From assembly GCA_021286855.1 (NCBI GenBank), contig JAJTBO010000030.1, positions 1 through 35,852 of the forward strand: a stretch of 35,852 nucleotides of DNA, in the 5' to 3' direction. The notes beneath the pieces are model-generated. The model was given only the letters and a program-made list of their open reading frames with translations, was not told where the DNA came from and did no database searches. This DNA is from Hyphomicrobiales bacterium (GTDB lineage Bacteria; Pseudomonadota; Alphaproteobacteria; Rhizobiales; Ancalomicrobiaceae). Of the stretch, positions 23,698-32,077 are shown piece by piece. Made by a program: the position numbers and the translations under genes. Position 1 is the stretch's first letter. Each line of letters opens with the position of its first letter.

Positions 23698-25329
23698 ATG
23701 CAGCGCGCGCCCCTCCTGCTCCCGCGAGATCGACGATCGCGTTCGCGCGGACGGATGCGATCGCACGCCGGGCTGGTGGCCACGGCGCTCCTGCTTCTCT
23801 TCGCCGACGTCGCCGCTGCGCAGACCCTGTGGCTGCGCGGCCGTCTGGACGACAAGGCGCAGGGCGGCGAAACGGTCGATTCGCCGCGTCGCGCCGCGGC
23901 CGCGGCCAATCGCATCGACCTCAACGACGAAACACTCGGTCTCGCCGAGCCGAAGCCGGCGGCTTCGACCGCCGATCCGGCGTCGTCCACCGATCCGGCG
24001 TCGACCGACGCGGCGGCGGCGGATCTCACGCGGATCGCTCCGGCGAAACCGAGCGCGCGCGCGCCATCGCGCCGCGGTCGGGTGACGCCGGTGGCTCCGG
24101 CGCAGCCGCCGGCGAGCGGCGGGCCGACGCTGCCGGTCGCCGCCACCGAACCGACGCCTCGGGCGCTCGACACGGCCACGGCGGAAGAGGCCGAGAAGCC
24201 GGACGACGCCTATGCGCCGCTCGGGCTGAGGACCGGCGGCATGATCTGGTATCCGGCGCTGGAGGCGTCGGCGGGGCGCAAGTCGAACGTCGATTCGACC
24301 CGTGGCGGCCGTGCGAGCGCGCTGTGGACGGTCGAGCCGGAACTGGTCGGCCGGTCCGACTGGTCGCGGCATTCGCTGGAGGTGACCCTGCGCGGCGGGC
24401 GCTCGGCCTATCCCGACGCCGCCGATCAGTCGCAGAACCGCTGGTCGGGCGAGATGCGCGGGCGGATCGATCTCGGCGACCTGACCCGCGCCGACATCGT
24501 CGCCGGCTGGTCGCGGCAACGCGAATCCTCGTCCGCCAACGAGGCCTCGACCTCGGGGGCGGGCACCGATCGCGAGACGAAGACCGCATCTCTCGGCGTG
24601 ACCCGCGACGTCGGGCTCGTCGCCCTGACCCTGCGCGGCGGCTACGAGCGCAACGGCTATCTGGCCAACGGCGCGCTCGCCGCCGGGGCGACCGATCCGG
24701 CGGTGCAGAACAACGATCTGTGGACGGTCGCGCTGCGCGCCACGCTCGGGCCGACGCACACCATCGCTCCCTTCGTCGAAGTTCAGGGCAGCGCGCGGCG
24801 CTACGATGCGGGTTCGGTCTATGGGCACGTCCGCGACGGCGAGGGCTCGGCGATCCGGGTCGGCGTCGCCGCCGACGCCGGGCCGACCCTGCGCGGCGAA
24901 ATCGCCACCGGCTGGGGCACGGAGCGGCCGCACGACCGGGCGCTGAACGAGATGACCGGGTGGTTGGTCGACGGCAATCTGACCTGGTCGCCGAGCCGTC
25001 TGGTGGTGGTCAAGACGAAGGTGAAGAGCACCTTCGAGCCGACCACCAACGCCGGTTCGCCGGGCGCGCTGACCCGGGCCGCCTCGATCGATCTCGATTG
25101 GGCGCTGCGGCGCGACGTCACCGTTTCGTTCGGCGTCGGGCTCGACGGCAAGCACTATTACGGCATCGACGTCGACGAGCAGACCGCGTCGCTCTCGGCC
25201 GGCCTCACCTACAAGTTCGACCGCAACTTCCAGACCTTCCTCAGGACGCGGTTCGATCGCGTCACCGCCTCGAACGCCGAGGCCTACGACGTCGCGACGG
25301 TGACCGCCGGCGTGCGCATCCAGCGCTGA
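23698..25329 (+). CDS. Outer-membrane beta-barrel protein (putative beta-barrel porin 2 type)
   Basis: A 543-residue exported protein. An Arg-rich start (residues 1-19) precedes a signal peptide (SHAGLVATALLLLFADVAAA, cut before QTLW). Then comes a low-complexity Ala/Pro/Thr/Asp linker to about residue 160, which lies in the periplasm, and a C-terminal barrel with alternating strands from GGMIWYPALEASAGRKSNVD to the end. The last strand ends in VATVTAGVRIQR. The barrel pattern (LEVTLRGGRSAYPD, LRGGYERNGYLANG, FVEVQGSARRYDAG) fits the family often found with exopolysaccharide genes. GAGG lies before the ATG at 23698; an in-frame ATG at 23755 would start right at the signal peptide. It is convergent with galU. 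Polysaccharide export or secretion is a guess from family context. Confidence 0.82.
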   Translation: MQRAPLLLPRDRRSRSRGRMRSHAGLVATALLLLFADVAAAQTLWLRGRLDDKAQGGETVDSPRRAAAAANRIDLNDETLGLAEPKPAASTADPASSTDPASTDAAAADLTRIAPAKPSARAPSRRGRVTPVAPAQPPASGGPTLPVAATEPTPRALDTATAEEAEKPDDAYAPLGLRTGGMIWYPALEASAGRKSNVDSTRGGRASALWTVEPELVGRSDWSRHSLEVTLRGGRSAYPDAADQSQNRWSGEMRGRIDLGDLTRADIVAGWSRQRESSSANEASTSGAGTDRETKTASLGVTRDVGLVALTLRGGYERNGYLANGALAAGATDPAVQNNDLWTVALRATLGPTHTIAPFVEVQGSARRYDAGSVYGHVRDGEGSAIRVGVAADAGPTLRGEIATGWGTERPHDRALNEMTGWLVDGNLTWSPSRLVVVKTKVKSTFEPTTNAGSPGALTRAASIDLDWALRRDVTVSFGVGLDGKHYYGIDVDEQTASLSAGLTYKFDRNFQTFLRTRFDRVTASNAEAYDVATVTAGVRIQR

Positions 25330-25340
25330 GCAAAAGGCGA

Positions 25341-25372
25341 AACGGCCGACGCCCTCCCGGACGCCGGCCGTT
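25341..25372. terminator. Hairpin between convergent beta-barrel gene and galU
   Basis: AACGGCCG (25341-25348) pairs with CGGCCGTT (25365-25372). Read on the minus strand the stem is followed by T-rich sequence (TTTCGCCTTTTG), so it probably ends galU transcription and may also act for the plus-strand gene. The U-tract is interrupted. Confidence 0.6.
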
Positions 25373-25395
25373 CGAAACGTGCGCCGAGAGGGCGA

Positions 25396-26274
25396 TCAAT
25401 AGCCCTTCAGGATCGCTTCGATCTCGGACTTGAACTCGCTGCGCAGCTCGGAGCGCTCCAGGCCGTAGGCGACGTTGGCGGCGAGGAAGCCGACCTTGGA
25501 GCCGCAGTCGTAGGTCTTGCCGTCGAAGCGGACGCCCCAGAAATCGGTCTCGTCCATCAGGGTGCGCATCGAGTCGGTCAGCTGGATCTCGTTGCCGGCG
25601 CCGCGTTCCTGGGTCTCCAGGAGCTCGAAGATGCGCGGCTGCAGGATGTAGCGGCCGTTGATGAAGAGGTTCGAGGGCGCGGTGCCCTTCGGCGGCTTCT
25701 CGACCATCGAGGTGATGCGGAAGGCTTCGCCCTTGGCCTCGCCGACGCCGACGATGCCGTATTGATGGGCGAGTTCGGGGGCGCATTCCTCGACCGCGAC
25801 GACGTTGCCGCCGGTCTCGGTGAAGACCTCGGCCATCTGGGCGAGGCAGCTCTTGGTGCGGCCCTTCATGATCATGTCGGGCAGCATCACGGCGAAGGGC
25901 TCGTCGCCGACCAGCTCACGGGCGCACCACACCGCGTGGCCGAGGCCGAGCGGCTCCTGCTGACGGGTGAAGGAGGTGGTGCCCGGCGGCGGGCGCTGCG
26001 CGTCGAGGATGGCGAGCTCGGCCTTCTTGCCGCGCGACCGCAGCGTCTGCTCGAGCTCATAGGCGAGGTCGAAATGATCTTCGATCACCGCCTTGTTGCG
26101 GCCGGTGACGAAGATGAAGTGCTCGATGCCGGCCTCGCGCGCCTCGTCGACGATGTATTGGATCACCGGCTTGTCGACGACCGTCAGCATCTCCTTAGGC
26201 ATCGCCTTGGTGGCGGGCAGGAAGCGGGTCCCGAGGCCCGCGACGGGAAAGACGGCCTTGCGAATCTTCTTCAT
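25396..26274 (-). CDS. galU: UTP-glucose-1-phosphate uridylyltransferase
   Basis: A 292-residue cytoplasmic nucleotidyltransferase that makes UDP-glucose from UTP and glucose-1-phosphate, the precursor for exopolysaccharide, LPS core, cyclic glucans and other glucosides. The N-terminal nucleotide-binding motif is [36 protein letters not shown], followed by [71 protein letters not shown] and [10 protein letters not shown], all standard for GalU. Length is typical (about 290-300). The frame is open for 62 more codons upstream, but the ATG at 26274 gives the normal start ([13 protein letters not shown]). It faces the beta-barrel gene and shares its upstream region with the TTAA array of the lytic transglycosylase gene. 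Confidence 0.96.
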   Translation of the reverse strand: MKKIRKAVFPVAGLGTRFLPATKAMPKEMLTVVDKPVIQYIVDEAREAGIEHFIFVTGRNKAVIEDHFDLAYELEQTLRSRGKKAELAILDAQRPPPGTTSFTRQQEPLGLGHAVWCARELVGDEPFAVMLPDMIMKGRTKSCLAQMAEVFTETGGNVVAVEECAPELAHQYGIVGVGEAKGEAFRITSMVEKPPKGTAPSNLFINGRYILQPRIFELLETQERGAGNEIQLTDSMRTLMDETDFWGVRFDGKTYDCGSKVGFLAANVAYGLERSELRSEFKSEIEAILKGY

Positions 26275-26467
26275 TGCGATGGGTCCCCGAACCGGCGGCG
26301 GCGAAGCAAAGGGCCGCGGCCTCCCTGGAAATCGACGTAGCGGAAGGCGCACCCCGCCACAAGCGGGGCCGCTGCCCGTCGGCCACCTTCTTCGCGCATG
26401 ACCATGTCGAAACCATTGCACGAAGGCGGCGAAGCGGCGGCGGCCCACCGACATCGTCACTCGACCG

Positions 26468-26493
26468 TTAAGACGCTGTTAAGTTGGTATTAA
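26468..26493 (+). promoter_or_regulatory. Triple TTAA array, probable CtrA-binding region
   Basis: TTAA occurs at 26468-26471, 26479-26482 and 26490-26493, each separated by exactly 7 bases; the third is within TTAACCAT. The consensus of the cell-cycle regulator CtrA is TTAA-N7-TTAA(C), and TTAACCAT is its known strong half-site. Two overlapping full sites therefore sit 60-85 bases before the lytic transglycosylase start and about 195 bases from the divergent galU start. AT-only words are rare in this window. Activation or repression cannot be told from sequence. Confidence 0.75.
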
Positions 26494-26552
26494 CCATGAT
26501 GTCGCGCAGGCGCCGCCCGTGGCGCTCCGACCGGCTCGATCGGGAGACGACC

Positions 26553-27869
26553 ATGCCGACCTCATCCTCCGGCGTTCCGCGCCTTCTCGCCCGCGCCGCC
26601 TCGGGTCAGACGCGGCGCAGCCTCCTCGTCGGCTTCGCCGCCTCGGGGTTGTCCGCCTGCGCGTCCAATCCGCTCGGCGGGTCGGTGCGCGCTTCGGCGC
26701 AGGAGACGCCGGGACCGGTCGCCTCGGCCGAATTCCGCGAATGGGTGGCGGGCTTCCGCGCCCGGGCGCTCGGCCGCGGCATCTCCGGCGCGACCTACGA
26801 TCGGGTGATGGCCGCCGTCGTGCCGGAGACCTCGGTCTACAAGTCGGACAAGTCGCAGCCGGAGGTGCAGGAGCCGATCTGGCGCTACATCGGCCGGCGC
26901 ACCGGCGACTACAACGTCGCCACCGGCAAGAAGCGGATCCAGGAATATGCGGCGCTGTGGGATCGGATCGAGGCGAAATACGGCGTCGACCGCTACACGC
27001 TGTGCGCGCTGTGGGGGCTGGAATCCTCCTTCGGGGATCTGGTGGTCTCGGCCAAATACATGAAGCCGGTGCTGAACTGTCTGGCGGCGCTGGCCTGGGG
27101 CGAGCCGCGGCGGCGCAGCTATTGGGAGACCGAGCTTCTCAACGGGCTGATCATCGTCGATCGCGGGTGGGCCGAGCCCTCCGAGATGATCGGCTCGTGG
27201 GCCGGCGCGATGGGCCACACTCAGTGGATGCCGGAGGTCTGGCTCAACATGGGCGTCGACTTCGACGGCGACGGCAAGATCAATCCGTTCGGCCGTCCCG
27301 ACGACGCGCTCGCCGGCACGGCGCGCTACATGGTCGAGCGCGGCCACTATCGGCGCGGCGAGGCCTGGGGCTACGAGGTCACGTTCGGGCCCGGTTTCGA
27401 CTGGTCGGACGCCGACGGCAAGACGCAGCGCACGATCGCCCATTGGACGGCGCACGGCGTGCGCCGCATCGACGGCGAGGCCTTTCCCGATCCGCGATCG
27501 AACGCCCGGATCTGGCTGCCGGCCGGGGCCAAGGGACCGGCCTTCGCGCTCCTGCAGAACTTCTGGGCGGTGCGCTCCTACAATCCCTCCTCGAAATACG
27601 CCCTGGCGATCTGTCACCTCGGCGACAAGATTCGCGGGCGGGGCGAGTTCGTCCGGCCCTGGCCGACCGAGGAGAAGCCGCTGACGCTCGTCGAGGCGCA
27701 GGAGTTGCAGGAGCGTCTGACCGCGCTCGGCTTCGACACCGGCGGCGCCGACGGGCGCGTCGGCGAGAAGACCCAGGCCGCGGTCCAGGCCTGGCAGAAG
27801 TCGGTCGGCTTCCAACCGGCCGACGGATACCCGTCCGACAAGGTTCTCGAGCGGCTGCGCGGCGGCTAA
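26553..27869 (+). CDS. Lytic murein transglycosylase (MltB family) with peptidoglycan-binding domain
   Basis: A 438-residue cell-wall enzyme that cleaves the MurNAc-GlcNAc bond with formation of 1,6-anhydro-MurNAc. The N-terminus carries a twin-Arg signal with a lipobox: RRSLLVGF at residues 21-28 and LSAC ending at Cys36, so a Tat-exported lipoprotein is likely. The SLT_2/MltB domain spans about 55-350, with catalytic Glu157 in LWGLESSFGD and the family stretches GSWAGAMGHTQWMPE and FDGDGKINPFGRPDDALAGTARYM. The C-terminal 60 residues (VEAQELQERLTALGFDTGGADGRVGEKTQAAVQAWQ) are a PG_binding_1 domain. The ATG at 26553 has GGGAG 6 bases upstream; ATG 26496 overlaps the TTAA array and is less likely. 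Control by CtrA would tie it to the cell cycle. Confidence 0.92.
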   Translation: MPTSSSGVPRLLARAASGQTRRSLLVGFAASGLSACASNPLGGSVRASAQETPGPVASAEFREWVAGFRARALGRGISGATYDRVMAAVVPETSVYKSDKSQPEVQEPIWRYIGRRTGDYNVATGKKRIQEYAALWDRIEAKYGVDRYTLCALWGLESSFGDLVVSAKYMKPVLNCLAALAWGEPRRRSYWETELLNGLIIVDRGWAEPSEMIGSWAGAMGHTQWMPEVWLNMGVDFDGDGKINPFGRPDDALAGTARYMVERGHYRRGEAWGYEVTFGPGFDWSDADGKTQRTIAHWTAHGVRRIDGEAFPDPRSNARIWLPAGAKGPAFALLQNFWAVRSYNPSSKYALAICHLGDKIRGRGEFVRPWPTEEKPLTLVEAQELQERLTALGFDTGGADGRVGEKTQAAVQAWQKSVGFQPADGYPSDKVLERLRGG

Positions 27870-27935
27870 GATGCGCGCCGCGCCGGTTTCGCGGCGCCCG
27901 TGTCGCGCGTCGCGACCGGAACCGGAAGGACCGCC

Positions 27936-29126
27936 ATGCGTCGGCCGAGCCCGAGGATCCTCCGCGTCGCGGCGGCGGCGATCGCCGCCCTCCTCGTCGT
28001 GGCGCAACCGACCGCGTCGGCGTGGGCGCAGGATCCGATCTCCGGTTTCTTCAACATGATCTTCCGTGGCGGCCAGCCGGCGCCGCGCGCTCAGCGCATC
28101 GAGATCCCCGACGGGAACGCGCAGCCGCGTCGGCCGGCCGAGCCGCGGGTCGTCGAGACGCCGAAGAGCCCGGACGCGCAGACCGTCCTGGTGCTCGGCG
28201 ACATCGAGGCGGTCGGTCTCGCCAACGGTCTGCAGATGGCCTTCGCCGAGGAACCGTCGCTGCAGGTCGCGACCAAGACCAAGAACACGCTCGCGCTGAC
28301 GCGGGAGAGCGATTCGGACTGGTTCGGGCAGACCGAAAAATGGGTCGCCGACGCCAAGGCCGATTTCCTGGTGGCGATGGTCGGCATCAACGACTGGCAG
28401 TCGATCTCGCTCGGCGGCGGCGTCAAGCCGCTGGAGCCGGGCGGCGAGGACTGGAACCGGGTCTATGGCGAGCGGCTCGACCGCTGGATCGGCGCGCTGA
28501 AGGCGACCGGCAAGCCGTTCTGGTGGGTCGGCCTGCCGCCGACCGCCGACGCCGATCTCGGGCCTACCAAGCGCGCCGCCTTCGCCGCCTTCCTGTCGTC
28601 GCTCAACGACCTCGCCCGGCCCCGGGTGGAGGCGGCGGGCGGCCACTTCGTCGACGTCTGGGCGGCCTTCACCGACGAGGAGGGCCACTACACGCAGATG
28701 GGCCCGGACGTCGACGGTCAGGTCAAACGCCTCAGAATGAACGACGGCATCCTGTTCACCCGCGCCGGCCGGCGCAAGCTCGCCTTCTTCGTCGAAGGCG
28801 GCATCCTGCGGCTGAAGCGCGGCGAAGCGCCGATCGCCGAGCCGGAGACGCCGCAGATCCAGCCGAAGGTGGAAGAGGACATCGTCGGCGCGCCGCCGGC
28901 GCTGCCGCCGCCGCCGTGGTCGGTGGCCGGCCCGGTGACGCCGCTCGACGGGCCGACGCCCGGCGCGGAGACGGGGCTCGCCGGCGGAGCGACCGCCGTC
29001 GCGCCGATCGCGCTGCCGGGCGGCTATCCGGTCGCCGCGACGCCGGCGGCCCGGCTTCTGGTCGAGGGCATGCCGCTCGATCCGCCGGCCGGCCGGGTCG
29101 ACGCGATGGCGCGCCGGCGGCCCTGA
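27936..29126 (+). CDS. DUF459-type SGNH-fold protein lacking the catalytic Ser and His
   Basis: A 396-residue exported protein: signal peptide to about residue 31 (cut in AWAQ), then an SGNH/GDSL-like domain. The fold is recognised from VLVLGDIEAVGLANGLQMAF (block I), MVGINDWQSISL (block III, Asn152), RWIGALKATGKPFWWVGLPP and MNDGILFTRAGRRKLAFFVE (block V). In active relatives block I reads GDS and block V reads D-G-I-H; here the serine position is Ile90 and the histidine is Leu273, while Asp270 stays. Both changes are plain codons (ATC, CTG) with no frameshift. A Pro/Ala-rich tail of about 100 residues ends the protein. GGAAGGA precedes the ATG at 27936. It lies 66 bases after the lytic transglycosylase on the same strand and may bind rather than hydrolyse a glycan. 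Confidence 0.82.
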   Translation: MRRPSPRILRVAAAAIAALLVVAQPTASAWAQDPISGFFNMIFRGGQPAPRAQRIEIPDGNAQPRRPAEPRVVETPKSPDAQTVLVLGDIEAVGLANGLQMAFAEEPSLQVATKTKNTLALTRESDSDWFGQTEKWVADAKADFLVAMVGINDWQSISLGGGVKPLEPGGEDWNRVYGERLDRWIGALKATGKPFWWVGLPPTADADLGPTKRAAFAAFLSSLNDLARPRVEAAGGHFVDVWAAFTDEEGHYTQMGPDVDGQVKRLRMNDGILFTRAGRRKLAFFVEGGILRLKRGEAPIAEPETPQIQPKVEEDIVGAPPALPPPPWSVAGPVTPLDGPTPGAETGLAGGATAVAPIALPGGYPVAATPAARLLVEGMPLDPPAGRVDAMARRRP

Positions 29127-29150
29127 CGAACGATCCCGCGAGGTCCCCTG

Positions 29151-29585
29151 ATGCCGAACGTCGCCGCGTCCTGGCTGTTCTGGGCCCTCGTCTCCGCCGT
29201 CTTCGCGGCGGCGACGGGGCTCCTCGCCAAGCTCGGCGTCGCCGATCTGCCGTCCAACGTGGCGACTTTGATCCGGACGCTGGTCGTCGTCGCCTTCGCC
29301 GGGGCGCTGGTCGCGGCGACCGGCGAATGGCGCTCGCTCGCCGACGTGCCGGGGCGGGCCTGGGTCGCCCTCGTCCTCTCGGGGCTCGCCACCGGCGCCT
29401 CGTGGCTCGCCTGGTTCCGGGCGCTGTCGCTCGGCGAGGCGGCGCGGGTCGCGCCGATCGACAAGCTGAGCGTGGTGCTGGTCGCGATCTTCGGCGTCGT
29501 CTTTCTCGGAGAACGGCTCTCCGGCCTCAACTGGGTCGGCGTCGGCCTGATCGCGCTCGGCGCGGCGCTGGTCGCGATCCGCTGA
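29151..29585 (+). CDS. EamA-type membrane protein, single-domain (half-size) transporter
   Basis: A 144-residue membrane protein with one EamA unit and about five hydrophobic segments: WLFWALVSAVFAAATGLLAKLG, VATLIRTLVVVAFAGALVAA, AWVALVLSGLATGASWLAWFRAL, LSVVLVAIFGVVFLGERL and NWVGVGLIALGAALVAI. The motif APIDKLSVVLVAIFGVVFLGERLSGLNWVGVGLIALG is typical of the drug/metabolite transporter superfamily, where single-domain members of about 140 residues work as dimers. The length therefore does not need truncation to explain it. Substrate unknown. It begins 24 bases after the DUF459 gene with GCGAGG upstream of the ATG, so it may share that transcript; no functional link is apparent. Confidence 0.87.
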   Translation: MPNVAASWLFWALVSAVFAAATGLLAKLGVADLPSNVATLIRTLVVVAFAGALVAATGEWRSLADVPGRAWVALVLSGLATGASWLAWFRALSLGEAARVAPIDKLSVVLVAIFGVVFLGERLSGLNWVGVGLIALGAALVAIR

Positions 29586-29713
29586 TCGCGGCCTGCGGCA
29601 CGCGCGTTGCTTCGAGCGCTCCGCCACATCGCCCAACGGGACAAAGAGCGGAAACAAATTCCGAGTTCTCCACGTCACCCGGCAGATGTCGCCGTGCCGT
29701 AGGAGTATTTTGC

Positions 29714-30430
29714 ATGTCGTCGACCTCCTCCACCGCTTCGCGCGCCCAATCCTTCGCGGAGCGGGTCGGCTCCGCAGCGCTCAGGCGTGGTCGTTTCAAC
29801 CCGGACTTTTCCCAGCCCTTCGCGCTCGGTGACGACGATCGCGCCATCTTGACGATGCGCGGCCTCGACGAGGCGAAGCAGACCGCCGCCGCGACGCTGT
29901 GGTCCTCCGCCCGAAGCGCCGTGGCGAGCGGTCGCGGCCTCGAGTTCCTGAAGGGGCTCGACGCCGGCTCGCTGGCGGTGCTGCAACAGGCCGCGTGTCT
30001 CGCCGACCCGATCCGTCCCGGCGCGGTGTCGGAGGAGGGGGCGGAGAACCTCCTGTTGAAGCCGACCGAGGCGATCGACCGGAATCGCGACGGGCTCGTC
30101 GAGGTCGGCGTCGGCCGATTGATCGCCTTTCCGCCGCCCGACGCCTCGCCGGCGTTGCGCTCGGCCTGGACGGCGACCGTCGACACCCTCGATTCGGGCG
30201 ACGCCGCGATGCTCGCCCTCGAGCTCGCTTCGCCCTCCATTCCGATCGACGGCGGCGCGCCGCAGTTTCCCGACTTCGGCTCGCCCGATTTCGATTGGAC
30301 CGGTTGGATGGAGAGGTTGTTCGAAGGCGCAGCCGTCTCTGCGCCCTACAACGACGCCGAAGCGAACCGTCGCACCTTCGCTCGACTGTCTCGCTTCGAG
30401 GCGGCGTTGAAGGACAACGGGCTCGCCTGA
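29714..30430 (+). CDS. Protein of unknown function
   Basis: A 238-residue soluble-looking protein that I do not recognise. There is no signal peptide and no membrane helix. The first third is Ser/Ala/Arg-rich and likely helical (ASRAQSFAERVGSAALRRGRF, DEAKQTAAATLWSSARSAVASGRGLEFLKGL). A stretch DRNRDGLVEVGV near residue 117 resembles an EF-hand loop but lacks the acidic residue at position 12, so calcium binding is doubtful. The C-terminal part holds GGAPQFPDFGSPDFDWTGWMERLFEGAAVSAPYN and an acidic/aromatic mix. Start 29714 has GTAGGAG 8 bases upstream, one of the clearest ribosome sites here, which supports a real gene. The 128 bases before it hold no gene. A strong terminator follows 27 bases after the stop. 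Confidence 0.8.
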   Translation: MSSTSSTASRAQSFAERVGSAALRRGRFNPDFSQPFALGDDDRAILTMRGLDEAKQTAAATLWSSARSAVASGRGLEFLKGLDAGSLAVLQQAACLADPIRPGAVSEEGAENLLLKPTEAIDRNRDGLVEVGVGRLIAFPPPDASPALRSAWTATVDTLDSGDAAMLALELASPSIPIDGGAPQFPDFGSPDFDWTGWMERLFEGAAVSAPYNDAEANRRTFARLSRFEAALKDNGLA

Positions 30431-30457
30431 CGCGAAGTCCGCCCCCTCCCGAAACGG

Positions 30458-30494
30458 CGAGAGGCGCGCCCCGAAGGGCGCGCCTCTCGATTTT
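30458..30494 (+). terminator. Rho-independent terminator with 14-bp stem
   Basis: CGAGAGGCGCGCCC (30458-30471), loop CGAA, GGGCGCGCCTCTCG (30476-30489), then ATTTTC. The perfect 14-bp stem and T-run end the plus-strand unit; the convergent gltD gene ends 20 bases further on and may use the same hairpin. Confidence 0.93.
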
Positions 30495-30514
30495 CTTCAT
30501 TCGAACGACGCCGA

Positions 30515-31933
30515 TCAGCGCGGCAGTTCGGTCTTGCCCATCAGCTCCAGGTCGATGGCGCGGGCGGCCTGACGGCCTTCGCGGATCGCCCAGACGACGA
30601 GGCTCTGGCCGCGGCGCATGTCGCCGGCGGCGAAGACCTTCGGCACCGAGGTCTTGTAGTCGACCTCGGTCGCCTTCACGTTGCCGCGGCCGTCCTTGTC
30701 GACGCCGAGGGCGTCGATCATGCCCTCGTGCACGGGCGAGACGAAGCCCATGGCGAAGAGCACCAGATCGGCCTTGATCACCTTCTCGGTCCCGGCGATC
30801 GGCTGGAACTTGGCGTCCACCTCGGCGATGTGGACTTCCTTGACGCGGCCGTCGACGCCCTCGAACTTCGTCGCGGTGACGCCGAAGAGACGCTCCGAAC
30901 CCTCGTCGTGCGAGGAGGAGGTCCTGAGCTTCAGCGGCCAGTTCGGCCACGTGGCGAGCTTGTCCTCCTTCTCGGGGGGACGCGGCATGATCTCGAGCTG
31001 GGTCACCGACAGCGCGCCCTGACGCACCGAGGTGCCGATGCAGTCGGAGCCGGTGTCGCCGCCGCCGATGACGACGACGTGCTTGCCGCCGGCCAGGATC
31101 GGCTCGACGTCGCCGATCGGCTCGTTCGAGACGCGGCGGTTCTGCTGCGGCAGGAACTCCATGGCGAAGTGGATGCCGGCCAGCGCGCGGCCGGGGACCG
31201 GCAGATCGCGCGGCTTCTCGGCGCCGCCGGAGAGCAGCACCGCGTCATGGGTCTCGACCAGGGTCTCGATCGCCACGTCCTTGCCGACGGCGGTGTTGAA
31301 GTGGAAGACGACGCCTTCGCCGACGAGCTGCTGGACGCGGCGTTCGACGACGGTCTTGTCGAGCTTGAAGTCCGGGATGCCGTAACGCAGCAGGCCGCCG
31401 GCCTTGGCGTTCTTCTCGTAGACGTGGACCTCGTGGCCGACGCGGGCGAGCTGCTGGGCGGCGGCGAGGCCGGCGGGGCCGGCGCCGACGACCGCGACCT
31501 TCTTGCCGGTCCTGGTCTTCGGGACTTCCGGCTGGAGCCAGCCGTTCTGCCACGCCGTCTCGGAGATCGTCGCCTCGATGGTCTTGATGGTGACCGGGGC
31601 GTCGATCAGGTTCAGCGTGCAGGCGGCCTCGCACGGGGCGGGGCAGATGCGGCCGGTGAAGTCCGGGAAGTTGTTGGTCGAGTGCAGGTTCTTGGCGGCG
31701 GTCTCGTAGTCGCCGTCGTAGACCAGATCGTTCCAGTCCGGGATCTGGTTGTTGACCGGGCAGCCGCGGTGGCAATAGGGCACGCCGCATTCCATGCAGC
31801 GGGCGGCCTGACGCTCGACGTCGGCCTTGCCGAGCGGCAGCGTGAACTCGCGATAGTGGCGGATGCGGTCCGCCGCCGGCTGATACTTCAGCTCCTGGCG
31901 ATCGTATTCGAGAAAGCCGGTGACCTTACCCAT
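30515..31933 (-). CDS. gltD: Glutamate synthase (NADPH) small subunit
   Basis: A 472-residue flavoprotein that passes electrons from NADPH through FAD and Fe-S clusters to the large subunit, for synthesis of two glutamates from glutamine and 2-oxoglutarate. Cysteines for the [4Fe-4S] clusters are in [14 protein letters not shown] (about residues 40-55) and CPAPCEAAC (about residues 95-105). The FAD motif is [24 protein letters not shown], the NADPH motif is [18 protein letters not shown], and the end ([29 protein letters not shown]) is typical. Length equals the family norm. The ATG at 31933 has GGAG upstream, and the 13 open codons before it are not needed. It lies 144 bases after gltB on the same strand. 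Confidence 0.96.
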   Translation of the reverse strand: MGKVTGFLEYDRQELKYQPAADRIRHYREFTLPLGKADVERQAARCMECGVPYCHRGCPVNNQIPDWNDLVYDGDYETAAKNLHSTNNFPDFTGRICPAPCEAACTLNLIDAPVTIKTIEATISETAWQNGWLQPEVPKTRTGKKVAVVGAGPAGLAAAQQLARVGHEVHVYEKNAKAGGLLRYGIPDFKLDKTVVERRVQQLVGEGVVFHFNTAVGKDVAIETLVETHDAVLLSGGAEKPRDLPVPGRALAGIHFAMEFLPQQNRRVSNEPIGDVEPILAGGKHVVVIGGGDTGSDCIGTSVRQGALSVTQLEIMPRPPEKEDKLATWPNWPLKLRTSSSHDEGSERLFGVTATKFEGVDGRVKEVHIAEVDAKFQPIAGTEKVIKADLVLFAMGFVSPVHEGMIDALGVDKDGRGNVKATEVDYKTSVPKVFAAGDMRRGQSLVVWAIREGRQAARAIDLELMGKTELPR

Positions 31934-32032
31934 GGCGTCACTCCGATTCCTTGGTCTGTCCGGTCCGGTCATCCGCCTTCGGGCGCAGCGCGCTTCACGA
32001 AGGGGACCCGCCGGGAGATTTCGTCGCGTCCC

Positions 32033-32053
32033 CGGGCCGGCTCGGCCGACCCG
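32033..32053 (-). other. Stem-loop between gltB and gltD
   Basis: On the minus strand CGGGTCGGC pairs with GCCGGCCCG (9 bp with one G-T pair) around the loop CGA. It lies about 25 bases after the gltB stop in a 144-base gap without any gene. There is no T-run; a role in mRNA stability or partial read-through is inferred. Confidence 0.5.
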
Positions 32054-32077
32054 GAAACTCTCACCCGGAGCCGAGGG

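Noticed and set aside
29151-29585. Truncated DMT transporter (pseudogene)
   Set aside because: Single-domain EamA proteins of about 140 residues exist as a normal form, and start, stop and ribosome site are intact.
26562-29678. 1038-codon open frame on the minus strand opposite the lytic transglycosylase and DUF459 genes
   Set aside because: The product is low-complexity (Arg, Asp, Gly) with no recognisable fold, while the plus-strand genes have signal peptides and conserved motifs. It is a codon-bias shadow.
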